Both the position numbers and the translations under genes were made by a program. From assembly GCA_035302865.1 (NCBI GenBank), contig DATGSF010000195.1, positions 1 to 8,346 on the forward strand: a DNA stretch of 8,346 nucleotides. The letters are read 5' to 3'. Below, in pieces: positions 6,433-8,346 of this stretch; position 1 is the first letter of the stretch, and each line of letters opens with the position of its first letter. This DNA comes from DATGSF01 sp035302865. GTDB taxonomy: Bacteria; Bacteroidota; Bacteroidia; Chitinophagales; Chitinophagaceae. The notes beneath the pieces were generated by a model. The model saw only the letters and a program-made list of their open reading frames with translations, was not told the origin of the DNA and ran no database searches.

Positions 6433-6440
6433 CAAAGTTA
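6433..6440 (-). promoter_or_regulatory. -7 element of the prs promoter
   Basis: TAACTTTG on the minus strand (6440 to 6433) matches TAnnTTTG exactly and lies 26 bases before the prs ATG. No TTTG is found at the expected -33 distance, so the promoter is either -7 dependent or aided by a factor. Confidence 0.5.
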
Positions 6441-6487
6441 GAAAAAACCAATTAAGATACCTACTCAAAACCAAATATTTTCACTTT

Positions 6488-6814
6488 TTATTCGAAAAAT
6501 AAAATAAAATAAAAAACTATAATTGCTAAAAAAAACAAAATACCCATGATGATTATTATTAAAACCATATTTTTTATAGGGAGAAGAGGCTTCTTTTTAT
6601 TTCTAGCTTGATCCATAGAAGAATACAAACTCCTTTGCAAATCTTTAATATGCATATCAATCTCTAGACTACTTAAAGGTTTTAAACCTTCGATGACATC
6701 CTTCAGCATAGGGTTTTTATCTAATTCCTCTTCAAAATCCAAACGATCTTGTTCATTTAAAGTATTTTCAAGAAAACCTTTTATATAATAGTCTGTTATA
6801 AACTCTTTTCTCAT
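6488..6814 (-). CDS. Small C-terminally anchored membrane protein, likely anti-sigma factor
   Basis: The 108-residue protein has a cytoplasmic N-terminal part opening YYIKGFLENTLNEQDRLDFE (10-29), which resembles the start of Bacteroidota anti-sigma proteins ('GxL...E...FE..L...P.LK'), then a basic stretch RNKKKP (71-76), and one strongly hydrophobic segment at about 83-106 that runs to the last residue. It follows the sigma-factor gene by 11 bases on the same strand, so the two should be co-transcribed. I see no zinc-binding HxxxCxxC motif and no periplasmic domain. The anti-sigma role is inferred from position and the N-terminal pattern; another small membrane partner is possible. Proteolysis or a partner membrane protein would have to supply the signal. 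Confidence 0.65.
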   Translation of the reverse strand: MRKEFITDYYIKGFLENTLNEQDRLDFEEELDKNPMLKDVIEGLKPLSSLEIDMHIKDLQRSLYSSMDQARNKKKPLLPIKNMVLIIIIMGILFFLAIIVFYFILFFE

Positions 6815-6825
6815 TTTATTTTCGC

Positions 6826-7371
6826 TTATTTTTGAAAAATAGGATGATCCATTAATTGTAATTTTAAATTTCTTTTTCCATTTTGAATATGAGATTTAAT
6901 TTGCTTTAAATTATAAGGACCTTCTTTTTCTATTTCCGCATAAGTTTTGTCATGAATATAAAATTCTATAATACAATACCTCTGATCAATTTTTAACTGA
7001 TTAATAGCATCCCAAAGTAAATCATCTATTTTGTTTTTTTGTATTGCCGTATCTAAATTATTTATTTCATCAGCTTCAATTATAATATTTTCTAGGCCAT
7101 TTTCTAAATTAGTTTTCTTTAATTGAGCTAAAGCTTCATTTTTTGTAACTATATATAACCAACCACCAATATTATCCACTTTTGTATGTGGCAATTTTTC
7201 TAAAGCAATCAAAAACACTTGTTGCACTACATCTTTTGCTTCATCTGTATTTTTCATATACTTCATTGCCACTCCAAATAAAATTAATTTATAGGCATCT
7301 AAGACTCTAGCCAGCCATTTAGTATCTTTGGTGTTCTTAAATTTTGCCCAATATTTTTGAGAAATATGCAT
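6826..7371 (-). CDS. ECF-type RNA polymerase sigma factor
   Basis: The 181-residue protein has the two-domain layout of group 4 (ECF) sigma factors and would direct core RNA polymerase to a small regulon. Region 2 covers about 22-88, with AYKLILFGVAMKYMKNTDEA (26-45), DVVQQVFLIALEKLP (47-61) and WLYIVTKNEAL (71-81), the last typical of the -10-binding helix. A linker (about 89-116) leads to region 4 (about 117-172), with LLWDAINQLKIDQRYCI and the helix-turn-helix TYAEIEKEGPYNLKQIKSHI (143-162). The ATG at 7371 is 127 bases from the divergent efp gene. The neighbour at 6488 is its probable anti-sigma. The regulon is unknown; no clear autoregulated promoter could be picked in the short upstream region. 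Confidence 0.9.
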   Translation of the reverse strand: MHISQKYWAKFKNTKDTKWLARVLDAYKLILFGVAMKYMKNTDEAKDVVQQVFLIALEKLPHTKVDNIGGWLYIVTKNEALAQLKKTNLENGLENIIIEADEINNLDTAIQKNKIDDLLWDAINQLKIDQRYCIIEFYIHDKTYAEIEKEGPYNLKQIKSHIQNGKRNLKLQLMDHPIFQK

Positions 7372-7423
7372 TTAAAAAACAATTTTAATAGGTGATTGAC
7401 TAGCAGATTTTAAATAATAGAGC

Positions 7424-7431
7424 TATATTTG
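7424..7431 (+). promoter_or_regulatory. -7 element of the efp promoter
   Basis: TATATTTG matches TAnnTTTG exactly and lies 67 bases before the efp ATG, giving a leader of about 60 bases. The nearest TTG upstream (7396-7398) is 25 bases away, longer than the usual spacing. Confidence 0.45.
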
Positions 7432-7447
7432 CTATAAAATCCATAAA

Positions 7448-7467
7448 TTTACATTTTTTAATGTAGA
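7448..7467 (+). promoter_or_regulatory. Small hairpin in the efp leader
   Basis: TACATT (7450-7455) and AATGTA (7460-7465) form a perfect stem around TTTT, extendable by a T-G and a T-A pair. It falls in the presumed 5' leader, 31 bases before the ATG. It is too small and AT-rich to be a convincing terminator; an operator for a dimeric regulator or chance are alternatives. Confidence 0.3.
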
Positions 7468-7498
7468 ATTGAAAAATAATTAAAAATAATTCATTCAT

Positions 7499-8065
7499 AT
7501 GGCAAATACTTCAGACATTAGAAATGGCATGATTCTTAAATTGGATGGTGCATTATATTCCGTTGTGGAGTTTGGACAAAATAAGACTGCAAGAGCTGCA
7601 GCTAAAGTTTGGGCAAAATTAAAAGGTGTAGATAATAATCGCACTATTGAACATACATGGAATTCAGGGGAAACTATTCATCCAGTACGTGTTGAAAAAA
7701 GAGATTATCAATTTCTTTATAAAGATGATACTGGTTTTAATTTAATGGATATTAACTCTTTTGAACAAATTATTGTTCAAGAATCTATGGTTGATCGTCC
7801 AGAGTTTTACAAAGATGGTCAAGAATGTTTTGTTGATATAAATACAGAAACAGATTTACCTTTAAAAGTAGAACTTCCTGCAACCATTGAATTAGAAGTA
7901 ACATATACAGAGCCTGGCATTAAAGGCGATACAGCTACACGTGCTATGAAACCAGCAACATTAGAAACTGGTGCGGAAATCAGTGTACCTTTATTTATTG
8001 ATACCGGTGAATTAATTAGAATTAATACGAGCACTGGTGAATACTCTGAACGAGTAAAAAAATAA
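7499..8065 (+). CDS. efp: Elongation factor P, arginine-type loop
   Basis: The 188-residue protein binds between the P and E sites and speeds peptide bonds at proline runs. Domain I (KOW-like, about 1-65) opens MANTSDIRNGMILKLDGALY; domain II is about 66-128 (VEKRDYQFLYKDDTGF); domain III about 129-188 carries VTYTEPGIKGDTATRAMKPA and the signature ETGAEISVPLFIDTGELIRI then NTSTGEYSERVKK. The full C-terminal signature argues for EF-P rather than the EfpL/YeiP paralogue. The oddity is the domain I loop: where most Bacteroidota have KPGKG, this protein has NKTARAAAKVW (28-38), putting Arg32 at the tip and leaving no lysine at the position used for beta-lysylation in E. coli. Arg32 is the residue rhamnosylated by EarP in Pseudomonas-type EF-P; whether it is modified here is unknown. 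accB begins 32 bases downstream on the same strand. Confidence 0.96.
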   Translation: MANTSDIRNGMILKLDGALYSVVEFGQNKTARAAAKVWAKLKGVDNNRTIEHTWNSGETIHPVRVEKRDYQFLYKDDTGFNLMDINSFEQIIVQESMVDRPEFYKDGQECFVDINTETDLPLKVELPATIELEVTYTEPGIKGDTATRAMKPATLETGAEISVPLFIDTGELIRINTSTGEYSERVKK

Positions 8066-8097
8066 TTTAATTAACTTTTAAGAAAACAAATAAACAT

Positions 8098-8346
8098 ATG
8101 GAATTTAAAGAAATCCAAGAGCTTATCAAAGCTGTAAACGAAAGTAATATAAGTAAAGTCAAAATTAAAAATGGTGATTTTGAAATTTGTATAAAACAAG
8201 CTTTTCAAACTGAAGTTGCTGCTCCTATTGCTGTAGCTGCTCCTATGGCTCAAGTAGCTGCTCCTCAAGTGCAAACACAACAAACTCAAACAAACGCTCC
8301 GGTTAATCAAGAACCAGAGGCAACAAAACCTGCCAGTTCAGACGAT
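8098..8346 (+). CDS. accB: Biotin carboxyl carrier protein of acetyl-CoA carboxylase, N-terminal part (cut by window edge)
   Basis: The first 83 residues of AccB are present. The opening MEFKEIQELIKAVNESNISK and VKIKNGDFEICIKQ (21-34) match the conserved N-terminal segment of this subunit, followed by the usual Ala/Pro/Gln-rich flexible linker (about 40-83). The biotinyl domain with its lysine motif lies beyond the window, so function rests on the N-terminus and context: efp followed directly by accB is a conserved order in Bacteroidota, usually continuing into accC. The protein carries biotin between the carboxylase and carboxyltransferase steps that make malonyl-CoA for fatty acids. The gap after efp is 32 bases with no terminator, so the two are probably co-transcribed. 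The ATG at 8098 has only an A-rich leader before it. Confidence 0.88.
   Translation, partial: MEFKEIQELIKAVNESNISKVKIKNGDFEICIKQAFQTEVAAPIAVAAPMAQVAAPQVQTQQTQTNAPVNQEPEATKPASSDD

Noticed and set aside
6407..6451. Upstream TTG start for prs adding 15 residues
   Set aside because: The extra residues do not match the family, and the segment contains the TAACTTTG promoter element.
7819..8034. Minus-strand frame inside efp
   Set aside because: Antisense shadow of a strongly conserved gene.
8071..8310. Minus-strand frame over the start of accB
   Set aside because: Antisense to a recognisable accB N-terminus; its serine/leucine-rich translation has no features.

Overview
The window is AT-rich DNA from a member of the Bacteroidota. 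The evidence is the protein families (efp next to accB; prs next to an L25/Ctc gene with a long acidic tail; BamA/TamA-type outer-membrane protein; short sigma/anti-sigma pair), the -7 promoter elements of the TAnnTTTG type used by this phylum, and the lack of strong Shine-Dalgarno sequences, with A/T-rich leaders instead. I cannot name a genus.

Layout, left to right. (1) Positions 1-2592, minus strand: an acyl-CoA carboxylase beta subunit resembling methylcrotonyl-CoA carboxylase is followed by a BamA/TamA-family outer-membrane protein that runs off the left edge; their ends appear to overlap, and a terminator-like hairpin lies inside the second gene's signal-peptide region. (2) Positions 2844-3305, plus strand: a small lipoprotein with a charged middle and three 19-residue repeats at its C-terminus. 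It converges on frr, with a strong two-way terminator between them. (3) Positions 3391-3954, minus: frr (ribosome recycling factor), with the best promoter in the window. (4) Positions about 4008-4690: no recognisable gene, two two-way terminator hairpins and small palindromes. (5) Positions 4696-6406, minus: rplY/ctc (ribosomal protein L25) downstream of prs (PRPP synthetase). (6) Positions 6488-7371, minus: an ECF-type sigma factor followed by a very short membrane protein that looks like its anti-sigma factor. (7) Positions 7499-8346, plus: efp (elongation factor P) followed by the start of accB (biotin carboxyl carrier protein), cut by the right edge.

Most of the window is housekeeping: translation (frr, rplY, efp), nucleotide precursor supply (prs) and acyl-CoA carboxylation (the beta subunit and accB). 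I do not see a clearly new multi-gene system. The points most worth a second look are an EF-P with arginine at position 32 instead of the usual PGKG lysine, the carboxylase/outer-membrane gene overlap with an embedded terminator, the tail-anchored anti-sigma with no periplasmic part, and the gene-free 4.0-4.7 kb interval bounded by terminators.
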